A stretch of DNA of 23,640 nt, taken from NCBI GenBank assembly GCA_022774485.1, contig JALFLX010000035.1, positions 1-23,640 on the forward strand. The letters run 5' to 3'. The position numbers were made by a program, and so were the translations under genes. The notes below the pieces were generated by a model that saw only the letters and a program-made list of their open reading frames with translations, was not told where the DNA came from and ran no database searches. The stretch comes from Bacilli bacterium. Its GTDB lineage: Bacteria > Bacillota_I > Bacilli_A > RFN20 > CAG-288. This document shows, in pieces, positions 13,987 to 21,961 of the stretch. Numbering within the stretch: the first letter of the stretch is position 1; each line of letters opens with the position of its first letter.

Positions 13987-16614
13987 TCAGTGTGCCTCGT
14001 ACCATGTTTTCTTAGCGCTGCCGTCGACTTTCAAAGGGACTTTCAGCTTGAGAGCGTTGTCCATGCAATCAATCAAAACCGCTCTCACTTCTTCAAGCTC
14101 TGAGACTGGAACTTTGAACAAGAGTTCATCGTGAATTTGTAAAATCAGTTTGCTCTGATAATTTTTTAAGGCTTCTTCACAACGGATCATCGCGACTTTG
14201 ATCAAGTCAGCAGCAGAACCTTGGATGATGGCGTTGACTGCTGCTCTCTCAGAGAATTGACGGAGTGCTCTGTTGGAAGAGTTGATATCTTTAAGATAGC
14301 GTCTGCGATTTAAAATCGTGGTGATATAACCGTTTTCTCTCGCGTGTTCAATCGCGCTCTTTTGGAATTCATCGATGCCTTGGAATGTCTCTTTAAACTG
14401 AGAGATTAACTCGCTGGCTTCTTTGGTGGAGATGTTTAATTGATTAGATAATCCATAGGGAGAAATTCCGTAAACAATACCGAAGTTGACTGCTTTTGCA
14501 CGTCTTCTCATCTCATCGGTGACTTCATCGAAAGGAACGTGGAAGACACGGCTTGCAGTCGCTCTGTGGATATCTTGTCCCTCGTGGAAGATTTCCTGCA
14601 AGACTTTGATATCTGCGATATGAGCGAGCATTCTAAGCTCGATTTGTGAGTAATCTAACGAGAGGATGACGACATCATCTTCTGGGTAGAAGAACGCTTT
14701 GCGGATGCTCTTTCCTTCTTCGTTTCGAATGGAGATGTTCTGGAGATTTGGTTCGCTCATGGAGAGTCTTCCTGTCGTGGTGAGCGCTTGGTTATAGATC
14801 GCATGGATCTTTCCATCTTTTTGGGTGTGGTTTGGAAGTGTAGTCGTATATCCGGAGACAAGTTTGTTATAGAGCCGATATTCGATGAGGAGAGGTATGA
14901 TCGGATGGTCATCTTTATGAGCGTTAAGAACTTCGATTCCTGTTCCTTTCTCTCCTTTGTTTCTCGTGATTCCTAACTCGTCAAAAAGGACAGCCTCCAC
15001 CTGCTTTGGCGAGTTGAGATTGAACTCATGAGAGGCAAGCTCGTAGATTTTTCTTTGACATTCAGAAAGGATCTCTTTGTAGTCTGCATCGATTTTTGCT
15101 AAGGTGGGTAAATCGATGGGGAATCCTTCTATTTCCATGTTCGCTAAGATGTTTGCAAGAGGAAGCTCAACTTTGGAGAAAAGCTCTTCCTGACCGTTCT
15201 TCTTCAGCTCTTCTTCGACTTTATCTTTGAGGTCGAGAGTGTAAGAGCAAATTTGAATGGCGAGGTTGAGGTCTGGATTGAGACTGATGTCATAGGATAA
15301 GAAGAGAGAGTCGACTCTTTGCCCGACATCTGGATTGAGAAGATAGGTCGCAAGGAGAAGATCAAAAGACACTCCTTCAAGTTTTATAAAAGAGAATCTC
15401 GATAAGAGGACAAGAATCGATTTGTAGTCATAGACGGCAAGTTTCTTGTTTTTATCCGCTAAGAAAGCAGATAAGGAAGTGTCTGCTTTTGCATCTTTTA
15501 GCGGGAGCTGATAGATGCAATCATGAGTGGCGAAAAGAAAAGACAAAAGCGTGGCGGTGTTTTCGTTCTCGCCGTTTGCCTCAAGATAAAACGCTCCGAC
15601 GGAATCTGGAATTTCAGAAAAAGAAGAGATGATTCTAGTGGGACGGCTCTTTGCTATTTCTTTTTCTTCTTGGAATGATAAGTCATCATCAAAGAGAGAA
15701 AGCTGGTGTGTCGTATCGTCAATCATCCCAGGCATCTTATTGATAACACTGATGAAATGATTCATCTGGTATTTTCGATAGAATGCGGATAATTTTGATT
15801 TCTCATAAGGACGATATTGAGATTTCTCAAAATCAGCGTTCATATCGAGATCGGTGTAGATAGTCGCTAGGGATTTAAAGAATAACGCTTCCTTCTCACT
15901 CTCGATGAACTTTTGGTTGGTCTTGTTCTCCGGATGGCTTTTGGCATAGGTGATGATATCTTCTAAGTGACCATGCTCTTTTAGAAGCTTCATCGCGGTT
16001 TTATCACCGACTCCTTTGATTCCTTTGTAATTGTCAGAGCTATCTCCAGCGATTCCTTTGTAGTCGACAATTTGGTCTGGACGTAATCCGAAAAGTTCTT
16101 CTAAGTTTGCTTTGGTGTAGCAGATGGTCTCGGTTAAACCTTTCTTCAAAATTTCACAGGTGATGTTATCAGAGAGATCTAATAACTGTAAGAAGTCTTT
16201 ATCAGAGGTGTAGAGTCTCACTTCTTCCCCGCGTTCGATCGCGAGTTTTGCCATGGAACCAGCTAAGTCATCTCCTTCGTATCCTTCTTTTTCATCCCAG
16301 CAGATGTTCATCGCATCCAGGAGCTCTCTAGCGATCGGCATCTGGCAAACAAGCTCTTGAGGAGCGGGTGCTCTTTGGGCTTTGTATTCGCCAAATTCTT
16401 TCTTTCGGAAGGTTTCTTTTCCTGTGTCAAAGCTGACAAAAAGATGATCTCCTTCTTTCAAAAGAGCTTTGATTTTCTTGATGAGGTTATGGAATGCAAA
16501 GATCGCATTGGTCGGGATTCCCTCTTTAGTGGTCATGAGGTTTCCGGTGTAAGCGGTGGAATAGTAAGCACGGAACAGAAGTGAATTTCCGTCGACAATA
16601 TATGTTTTTTTCAT
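13987..16614 (-). CDS. polA: DNA polymerase I
   Basis: 875 residues, the usual length. The 5' nuclease domain (1-290) shows VDGNSLLFRAYY, EGDDLAGS (113-120), YTSDKDFLQL and GDSSDNYKGIKGVGDKTA (190-207). The 3'-5' exonuclease-like domain (about 325-480) keeps the fold but not the acidic active site: FYLEANGENE stands where D-x-E is expected, so it should lack proofreading, as in Bacillus and Thermus Pol I. The polymerase domain is intact: motif A with Asp654 (LDYSQIELR), O-helix RRRAKAVNFGIVYG with Arg703, Lys707, Phe711 and Tyr715, and motif C HDE at 828-830. It fills gaps after repair and removes Okazaki primers. A GAGAGG site lies in the end of dnaE; the gap to dnaE is 3 nt and to mutM-coaE 1 nt. 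Confidence 0.98.
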   Translation of the reverse strand: MKKTYIVDGNSLLFRAYYSTAYTGNLMTTKEGIPTNAIFAFHNLIKKIKALLKEGDHLFVSFDTGKETFRKKEFGEYKAQRAPAPQELVCQMPIARELLDAMNICWDEKEGYEGDDLAGSMAKLAIERGEEVRLYTSDKDFLQLLDLSDNITCEILKKGLTETICYTKANLEELFGLRPDQIVDYKGIAGDSSDNYKGIKGVGDKTAMKLLKEHGHLEDIITYAKSHPENKTNQKFIESEKEALFFKSLATIYTDLDMNADFEKSQYRPYEKSKLSAFYRKYQMNHFISVINKMPGMIDDTTHQLSLFDDDLSFQEEKEIAKSRPTRIISSFSEIPDSVGAFYLEANGENENTATLLSFLFATHDCIYQLPLKDAKADTSLSAFLADKNKKLAVYDYKSILVLLSRFSFIKLEGVSFDLLLATYLLNPDVGQRVDSLFLSYDISLNPDLNLAIQICSYTLDLKDKVEEELKKNGQEELFSKVELPLANILANMEIEGFPIDLPTLAKIDADYKEILSECQRKIYELASHEFNLNSPKQVEAVLFDELGITRNKGEKGTGIEVLNAHKDDHPIIPLLIEYRLYNKLVSGYTTTLPNHTQKDGKIHAIYNQALTTTGRLSMSEPNLQNISIRNEEGKSIRKAFFYPEDDVVILSLDYSQIELRMLAHIADIKVLQEIFHEGQDIHRATASRVFHVPFDEVTDEMRRRAKAVNFGIVYGISPYGLSNQLNISTKEASELISQFKETFQGIDEFQKSAIEHARENGYITTILNRRRYLKDINSSNRALRQFSERAAVNAIIQGSAADLIKVAMIRCEEALKNYQSKLILQIHDELLFKVPVSELEEVRAVLIDCMDNALKLKVPLKVDGSAKKTWYEAH

Positions 16615-16617
16615 AGG

Positions 16618-19524
16618 TTACCTCTCTGATCTCACTTTGATTTCATGTAAGAAAATCTTCCCATAATTTTTCTCTTCTCGACAGGTGATGACATCTCCTC
16701 TATTGAGAGTGATGCCTTTCTGTACAACGGCATCATAACTTTCCCATCCATCTGTCACAGTGATTCTAGAATCGAGCGCCAAGAAGGTGTTGTCTTCTAC
16801 TAGATAGGCTTTTCTTTCTTTTGTAGGAGAATTGGTAATTCTCTTGGTGAGAATTACGCCTAAAGCGTCTTTTTCTCGAAGCAATCTCAAACCGATTTTG
16901 ACTTCTTGTCCTCTCTCTGGAACAATTTTTTCTTCGGAGAATCCCATCTTTGCAAACCCGAGATAATTCGATGCGTTTTCTCTCATCTCTTCTCGTGTCA
17001 TTGAGAAAGCATCAAATGCTCCACCATCAATCAAGGAGAGAAGGCTATTCTCTTTTCGATCTTGGAAAAGAGAGTAGTTACGCAAGCAAAAATCATAAAA
17101 CGACTTGTAAGGTCCATTTTCTCTTTCTGAGAGAATCCGCTTTATGGTCTCTTTATCTAAGAGTGCGATATTGGATAGAGGAAGATAAACCTTCTCACGA
17201 TCAAAGCGAATGGTCTCTAAGGAAGACAGGTTGATATCAGGAGGAAGGAATTGATATCCTCTCTCCTCAAGTTCTTGAACGAGTGAGAATCCGGTCGCTG
17301 TCTTTAACGAACAGATCTCAAAAGCAGCGGTATAGAACTCTTGAATATCATTGGCTTTATAAAAGAGGAGCTGATAGGTGATTAAAGCGTAAGAATAGGC
17401 GTGGGATTTGTTGAAACCATAGCCGGCAAAGCGCTCGATATCAGAATAGATTTTCTTGGCGATGATTTCTGATACCCCGTTTTTCCTTGCACCTTCTAAG
17501 AATTGCTTCTGATAAGGAAGCATTTTACTCAAATCTTTTTTCGAGATGGCTCTGCGGAAAAGATCGGCATCACTGGCATCAAAGTCAGCTAGCGCCATCA
17601 AAGTCTGCATGACCTGTTCCTGATAAATCATGATGCCATAAGTGTCTTCTAAGATCGGTTTCAGCCTTGAATCAAGATAAGTGACTTCTTCTTGATGATT
17701 CTTTCTTCTTGCATAGGTAGGTATTTCGTTGATTGGACCAGGACGATAGAGAGCGAGGATGTTGGCGATATCTTGGAAAGAAGAGGGATGAATCTCTTCG
17801 ATGACAGATCTCATGCCAGAGGTGGCATCAAGTTGGAAAACCAGTGCGAGATGAAGCTTGTTAAGAACCAGATAGGTCATCTCATCCTCGAGATGCTTTT
17901 GTATTTCGATTTCTTCCTTTCCGTTCTCTTTTCTCAAGGTTTCAATTCGCTTTAAGAATGAGAGATTTGTCAAAGGAAGAATATCGAATTTTAAGAAACC
18001 CATGCGTTCTAAATATGGGTATTCGTATTCGACAGTCCCGATGTTCCCATTTTCTCTCGGGCAGGAGAGATAGAGATCTTTGTCGCTTAAGATGATGCCA
18101 GGGGCATGGAAGGAGAGGTTGATTGGGAGGGAGAGAAGCTTCTCCGCTTTTTTTACCATGTTGAGATAGTAGGGGTCTTGAATCAATTTCTTAAACTTCC
18201 AACCACGGCTTGAATCTGCTTGCGCCTCTGAGAAGTCTTTGGCTTTCTCAGAGATTGTCCTTGTCAGTTTTTTTAGATGGGCATCTGGAATTTGATATGC
18301 CATCGCAACAAAGGAGAGAGCACTTCTCGGTTTTAACGTGACAAATGTTCGAATCGTTGCGACTCGGTTTTGCCCATAGGTTTGAACGATATGGTCGACA
18401 ACTTCGTTTCTCCGGGTGTCTTCAAAATCGATATCGATATCAGGCATGGTCTGTCTCTTCGGATTGAGGAAACGTTCGAAGCTGAGATGGTATCTGATCG
18501 GATCGATATCGGTGATACCTAACAGGTAACTGATCAAAGAACCTCCGGCAGATCCTCTTCCAGGGCCAACCTTGATTCCTCTTTGCTTCGCGAAGTTCAC
18601 ATAGTCTTGAACGATGAGGAAATAAGAGCAGAAATCCATCGATTCAATAACGGATAATTCATAATCTGCTCTCTCTTGATAATCTTTTGTTTCAAGGCCT
18701 TTTTCTTTCAATGCAACCTGTATTTTTTCTTTCAAAGTGGATACATCATTATCGAGTTTGATCAAAGATCCTCTCTTCTGGAAAAAAGAGAATTGAATAG
18801 AAGAGGCAAAGCGGGAAGCTTCCTTGATATCTTCTTCTCGATAGACACTCTCTAGAACTTTCAAAGAGAGGAGAAAATAAGGGCCTTCTTTTACTTCTTC
18901 TTCCATCGGCTTTTTCAAAAGTCCAGCCTTAAGGATCTCTAAATCAAGCGCATCTCCTTTGTGAAGATACCTCACTTCCGGAAACGCTAAGATGCGATAT
19001 TGTCTCTCTTTGCAGAACTGATAGAACTGAGCACTATCTTCTTGATCCTCTTTGGAAAGAAGCGTGATACCGAAAGCGAAATCCTCTTGGAAAAGCTTTT
19101 GATATTGGGTGATATCTTTACTGATGGTGGTGAGGAAATAATCTTGATAGAAGAGGTCGTGGTCCGCTTGGATGATAAGAGAAAGACCTTCGTGGAATTC
19201 TTTCAACAAGTTGAGACCAATCACTTTCTTTTGTTCTTTGATGATTTTTAACAGGTTTTGATATCCCTTTTCACTCTTGATGAAAAGATAAGCTCGATAC
19301 GGGATTGTCTCTGAGCTTGCCAAGGTGATTTTATATCCAAAAACAGCTTTGATATTCTCTTTTGCACACGCATCGGCAAAGGATGGGTAAGCATGAAGAT
19401 TACTTCCGACAATTCCTAAAGTCTCATAGCCTAACTCTTTTGCCCTTTTCACATAGGAAAAAGGAAGAACTGTCGATTCTCCAATCTCGTAAGCGGTGAA
19501 TGTGCAAAGGGTTGTATAACTCAT
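16618..19524 (-). CDS. dnaE: DNA polymerase III alpha subunit, DnaE type (short form)
   Basis: 968 residues, shorter than Bacillus DnaE (about 1115) or E. coli DnaE (1160). Polymerase core: GPGRGSAGGSLISYLLGITDIDP (320-342), PDIDIDF with Asp362 and Asp364, FDILPL with the third Asp at 514, ALYRPGPI (591-598), MIYQEQVM, and GYGFNKSHAYSYALITYQ (701-718). The N-terminal PHP domain is worn down: CTFTAYEIGEST stands where H-x-H-x-x-Y-S is expected and IVGSNLHAYPSF where TDHG is expected, so no metal site. After the helix-hairpin-helix region I see no QxxLF-type clamp motif, and the OB-like tail is short. It may be the lagging-strand/primer-extending polymerase beside a PolC elsewhere; that is inference. 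First gene of the dnaE-polA-mutM/coaE operon. The start has no Shine-Dalgarno site. Confidence 0.96.
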   Translation of the reverse strand: MSYTTLCTFTAYEIGESTVLPFSYVKRAKELGYETLGIVGSNLHAYPSFADACAKENIKAVFGYKITLASSETIPYRAYLFIKSEKGYQNLLKIIKEQKKVIGLNLLKEFHEGLSLIIQADHDLFYQDYFLTTISKDITQYQKLFQEDFAFGITLLSKEDQEDSAQFYQFCKERQYRILAFPEVRYLHKGDALDLEILKAGLLKKPMEEEVKEGPYFLLSLKVLESVYREEDIKEASRFASSIQFSFFQKRGSLIKLDNDVSTLKEKIQVALKEKGLETKDYQERADYELSVIESMDFCSYFLIVQDYVNFAKQRGIKVGPGRGSAGGSLISYLLGITDIDPIRYHLSFERFLNPKRQTMPDIDIDFEDTRRNEVVDHIVQTYGQNRVATIRTFVTLKPRSALSFVAMAYQIPDAHLKKLTRTISEKAKDFSEAQADSSRGWKFKKLIQDPYYLNMVKKAEKLLSLPINLSFHAPGIILSDKDLYLSCPRENGNIGTVEYEYPYLERMGFLKFDILPLTNLSFLKRIETLRKENGKEEIEIQKHLEDEMTYLVLNKLHLALVFQLDATSGMRSVIEEIHPSSFQDIANILALYRPGPINEIPTYARRKNHQEEVTYLDSRLKPILEDTYGIMIYQEQVMQTLMALADFDASDADLFRRAISKKDLSKMLPYQKQFLEGARKNGVSEIIAKKIYSDIERFAGYGFNKSHAYSYALITYQLLFYKANDIQEFYTAAFEICSLKTATGFSLVQELEERGYQFLPPDINLSSLETIRFDREKVYLPLSNIALLDKETIKRILSERENGPYKSFYDFCLRNYSLFQDRKENSLLSLIDGGAFDAFSMTREEMRENASNYLGFAKMGFSEEKIVPERGQEVKIGLRLLREKDALGVILTKRITNSPTKERKAYLVEDNTFLALDSRITVTDGWESYDAVVQKGITLNRGDVITCREEKNYGKIFLHEIKVRSER

Positions 19525-19530
19525 GGGAAT

Positions 19531-19536
19531 ATTATA
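19531..19536 (-). promoter_or_regulatory. -10 hexamer 6 nt before the dnaE start
   Basis: A perfect minus-strand TATAAT (19536-19531) followed by ATTCCC and then the ATG at 19524. No convincing -35 is seen at 16-18 nt. With no Shine-Dalgarno sequence, a leaderless dnaE mRNA is suggested. Confidence 0.55.
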
Positions 19537-19637
19537 AACGAACTGAGCTTCTTTTTCCCTATCGCTTGTTCTTTCTTCTCTACTTTTGTTCTAATCGCCT
19601 TATTTTTCGTTTCCCCCCTTCTTTTGAGTGGAAAACT

Positions 19638-19666
19638 TTGCACTTTTTCACGGGATGTAATATAGT
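19638..19666 (+). promoter_or_regulatory. Promoter of rlmB
   Basis: -35 TTGCAC (19638-19643), a 17-nt spacer and -10 TATAGT (19661-19666), with start near 19673. It lies inside the longer open frame that begins at 19500 and so supports the later rlmB start at 19698. Confidence 0.7.
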
Positions 19667-19697
19667 TTATTTGGCGATTAGGACGAGAAAGAATCAT

Positions 19698-20432
19698 ATG
19701 GATCAAAACATCATCTACGGAAAAATCCCGGTGAAAAACGCATTCACTGGAAAAAGGAAACCAATCACAGTATTTCTGAACAAAGATCATCCCGATCAAG
19801 AGATACTTAATCTTTCACGAGAGAACAATGTCAAAGTGAAACTTGTCACTCCTGATACATTGGCGAAGTTAGCGACTCACAAGAATCATCAAGGCGTCTG
19901 CTGCTCTCTCCCTGAATTTTCCTATTCTGATGTCGATGAAGTTTTATCAGAGATTCAAGACAAAAAGGATTCGACAATCCTTCTGTTAGACGGATTAGAA
20001 GATCCGGTTAATTTCGGTTCGATCATCCGCTCTTCTTGTGCCTTTGATGTTGACATGATTATCATCGGAAAAAACCGTCAGGTTCCGGTGACAGGAACCG
20101 TTTCGAAAATCGCGACAGGCGGTGAAGAAATCGTTCCAATCTGTCAGGTAGTCAACTTGGTTCAAACCATCAAAAAGCTCAAAGAGAGAGGATATTGGGT
20201 CGTTGCCTCTGCTGGCGAGGGGAAAGATGTCTATGACCAGATCGATTACTCTGGAAAGATTGTCCTCATTATCGGAAGTGAAGGATTTGGCGTTTCTCGA
20301 CTTGTCCGAGAAAATTCAGATTTTGTCGCCTCGATTCCTTTGCCTGGTAAAGTGAAGGCGTTAAACGCCTCTATCGCAACTGCTGTATTTTTGGCTCAGA
20401 TTGACTCTTACCGCCGTTTAGGTAAAAAATAA
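19698..20432 (+). CDS. rlmB: SpoU/TrmH-family 2'-O-ribose methyltransferase, RlmB-like
   Basis: 244 residues from the ATG at 19698. A small substrate-binding domain (about 1-75, with NHQGVCCSL) is followed by the SPOUT knot domain: motif 1 LDGLEDPVNFGSIIRSS with Asn105 and Arg111, motif 2 VLIIGSEGFGVSRL (189-202), and motif 3 IPLPGKVKALNASIATAV (213-230). These proteins transfer a methyl group from SAM to a ribose 2'-OH; RlmB modifies G2251 of 23S rRNA. A related tRNA-specific paralogue (TrmH) is possible, but the two-domain form and the sigH-like neighbour favour RlmB, as Bacillus has rlmB-rae1-sigH. The frame is open upstream to 19500, but that part is not family-like and contains this gene's promoter. 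An AGGA lies 14 nt before the ATG. Confidence 0.9.
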   Translation: MDQNIIYGKIPVKNAFTGKRKPITVFLNKDHPDQEILNLSRENNVKVKLVTPDTLAKLATHKNHQGVCCSLPEFSYSDVDEVLSEIQDKKDSTILLLDGLEDPVNFGSIIRSSCAFDVDMIIIGKNRQVPVTGTVSKIATGGEEIVPICQVVNLVQTIKKLKERGYWVVASAGEGKDVYDQIDYSGKIVLIIGSEGFGVSRLVRENSDFVASIPLPGKVKALNASIATAVFLAQIDSYRRLGKK

Positions 20433-20494
20433 CTCGCTGTCACAAGCGCTCTATCTCTGCTTATCCTGACGTGGAAGAAAGGATTCCCTTTAAA

Positions 20495-21193
20495 ATGCCT
20501 AAAAAAGAGCATAAAGAGGCTTTTTCGGTTATGCTTTCTTCTGATATGGTCAATACCTATTATCGGAAACGAAAGTCAGTCGGTGAGGAAAGAAAAGAAT
20601 TCCCTGCCTATTCGTATCAGTTTGAAGAATACTCTCTTCAGGAAGTCGCTGTCTTAGCAAAAAACGATCCTCAAGCAGGAGAGGAATATCTTCTTCGAGT
20701 GAATCGCATGCTGTATTCTTGCGCGCAAAATCTCTGCAATAAAAATCCTTACATCGATATCACCTATGCGTTCAGTCAGCTACAAAAAGTCGCTATTACT
20801 GCCATTGACATCTTTGATCCAAATTACGGAAAACCATTTGTGAATCTACTGAGAGCGATGATTAAAATTTGCTCCTTATCTATCGGGAAAACCACTGCGA
20901 TTAGCTACCAGAGATCAATGAATAACTTCGGAAGGAAAGTCGAGTATTTCGATTGTGTCCTTTCAGACTCCGCTGCGGATGGGAATAAGATGGCAAGGGA
21001 AATTATCAACCGTCTCGATTTAGAAATGTTTCTTGAGACATTACCCCCGGATAAACAAGAGCTGCTTGTCCTTTATTCTCACGGGCTGACTTTTCGGGAA
21101 ATATCGGAAGCGATTCATGTCCCTCTCTCGACAGTGTCGTATTGGATTTACAAGCTTATCGAACAGGCAAAAGGTTTCTTCGGGATCGAATAA
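20495..21193 (+). CDS. Divergent sigma-70-family factor, SigH-like
   Basis: 232 residues from the ATG at 20495, which has an AAAGGA site 11 nt upstream; an in-frame GTG at 20471 has none. The C-terminus is a clear sigma region 4: FLETLPPDKQELLVLYSHGLTFREISEAIHV (179-209) then PLSTVSYWIYKLIEQAK. Upstream, LAKNDPQAGEEYLLRVNRMLYSCAQNL and DITYAFSQLQKVAITAIDIFDPNYG align in pattern with region 2 of SigH, but the conserved D-x-x-Q-E core is weak. Its place after rlmB mirrors rlmB-rae1-sigH in Bacilli; the rae1 gene is missing. SigH-type factors serve competence, sporulation or stress in Bacilli; the target genes here are unknown, and the -10 binding region may have shifted specificity. Alternatively it is a sigma-derived DNA-binding regulator. 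The gap to rlmB is 62 nt without a terminator. Confidence 0.7.
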   Translation: MPKKEHKEAFSVMLSSDMVNTYYRKRKSVGEERKEFPAYSYQFEEYSLQEVAVLAKNDPQAGEEYLLRVNRMLYSCAQNLCNKNPYIDITYAFSQLQKVAITAIDIFDPNYGKPFVNLLRAMIKICSLSIGKTTAISYQRSMNNFGRKVEYFDCVLSDSAADGNKMAREIINRLDLEMFLETLPPDKQELLVLYSHGLTFREISEAIHVPLSTVSYWIYKLIEQAKGFFGIE

Positions 21194-21195
21194 TC

Positions 21196-21223
21196 TTGTA
21201 TTTTTGGCGGAAAAGAATAATCT
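21196..21223 (+). promoter_or_regulatory. Possible promoter of the GT2-like gene
   Basis: -35 TTGTAT (21196-21201), a 16-nt spacer and -10 TAATCT (21218-21223), again with exactly 6 nt before the ATG at 21230. The match is weak, but no Shine-Dalgarno site is present, so a leaderless start or coupling to the upstream gene are the options. Confidence 0.4.
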
Positions 21224-21229
21224 ATTATT

Positions 21230-21961
21230 ATGATTGTTCGCACAGAAATTTCCGTCATTATCAGAGTTGATACCGGGCGTGGCATCAAGGACTGTTTAGC
21301 TTCATTGTTCGGCCAAGATTTTCATCAACCCTTCCATATCATCGTGATGGAATCGGGGCTCGAGCATGAATGTGAAGCTTACCTTGATCAAGTGATAAAT
21401 GCCCATCCAAACGTGTTTCGATTTTCTTGTGCACCTTCCACAATCGCGTCTTTTGGAAATCTTGGCCTCTCTCATTCCATTGGAAAGTATGTCGTTTTTC
21501 TAACTGAAATGATGGTGGTGAAACCGGATTTCTTGTCCTCGCTATGGAAGATGGCAAAAGAAGAGAAATCCTGTGTCGTGTTATCTGATAAAAAGAGAAA
21601 GACATATAAAGGGACAGAGATGTTCTCTCGTTTTATCAAAGGTGAGATGATGACAGCTTATGGAGGCTTGTTCTTACGAGAGATGATTCATAAAAAGAGA
21701 ATTCAGTTTGAACCTTCTTTCCACGAGAACCAGATGGTTCCGCTTCTCGCTTTTTCATTCCTTTCTTCTGTCAATGTCTCAACAGTTCCCACCTCTGTCA
21801 TCAAAGGTCTTCCCAACCCTTCTTTACTTTCAGTGGAGGTTCTTTCTTCCATTCAAAAGAGAATGATTGAAGAAGGGATGGATCAACCTAAAGTGGATAA
21901 AATGATGCGAAAAGCGATGAAGTTAGTCAAGAAGAGAAAAGGAGGAAGGAAGAATGGATAA
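21230..21961 (+). CDS. GT2-like glycosyltransferase with degenerate active site
   Basis: 243 residues. The N-terminal half follows the GT2 (GT-A) plan: TEISVIIRVDTGRGIKDCLASLFGQDF (5-31) for SVIIPxYN...SLLxQ, FHIIVMESG for the IIVVDDGS strand, and ASFGNLGLSHSIGKYVVFL (73-91) for RNxGLxxAxGxYIxFLD. The key acidic residues are gone: VMESG replaces VDDGS and LTEMM replaces the LDxDD metal site. It is therefore probably inactive as a transferase or has a changed mechanism. The C-terminal 90 residues are Lys/Arg-rich with no recognised domain. It overlaps nnrD by 8 nt and carries that gene's GGAGG site in its last codons. A sugar-binding or scaffold role is possible; I cannot name a function. Confidence 0.7.
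   Translation: MIVRTEISVIIRVDTGRGIKDCLASLFGQDFHQPFHIIVMESGLEHECEAYLDQVINAHPNVFRFSCAPSTIASFGNLGLSHSIGKYVVFLTEMMVVKPDFLSSLWKMAKEEKSCVVLSDKKRKTYKGTEMFSRFIKGEMMTAYGGLFLREMIHKKRIQFEPSFHENQMVPLLAFSFLSSVNVSTVPTSVIKGLPNPSLLSVEVLSSIQKRMIEEGMDQPKVDKMMRKAMKLVKKRKGGRKNG

Noticed and set aside
13987..16614. Loss of PolA proofreading residues as a novel feature
   Set aside because: Absence of the 3'-5' exonuclease acidic residues is usual in Bacillus-type and Thermus DNA polymerase I.
19500..19697. 66-residue N-terminal extension of RlmB from an ATG at 19500
   Set aside because: It overlaps the start of dnaE on the other strand, contains the rlmB promoter and is not RlmB-like.
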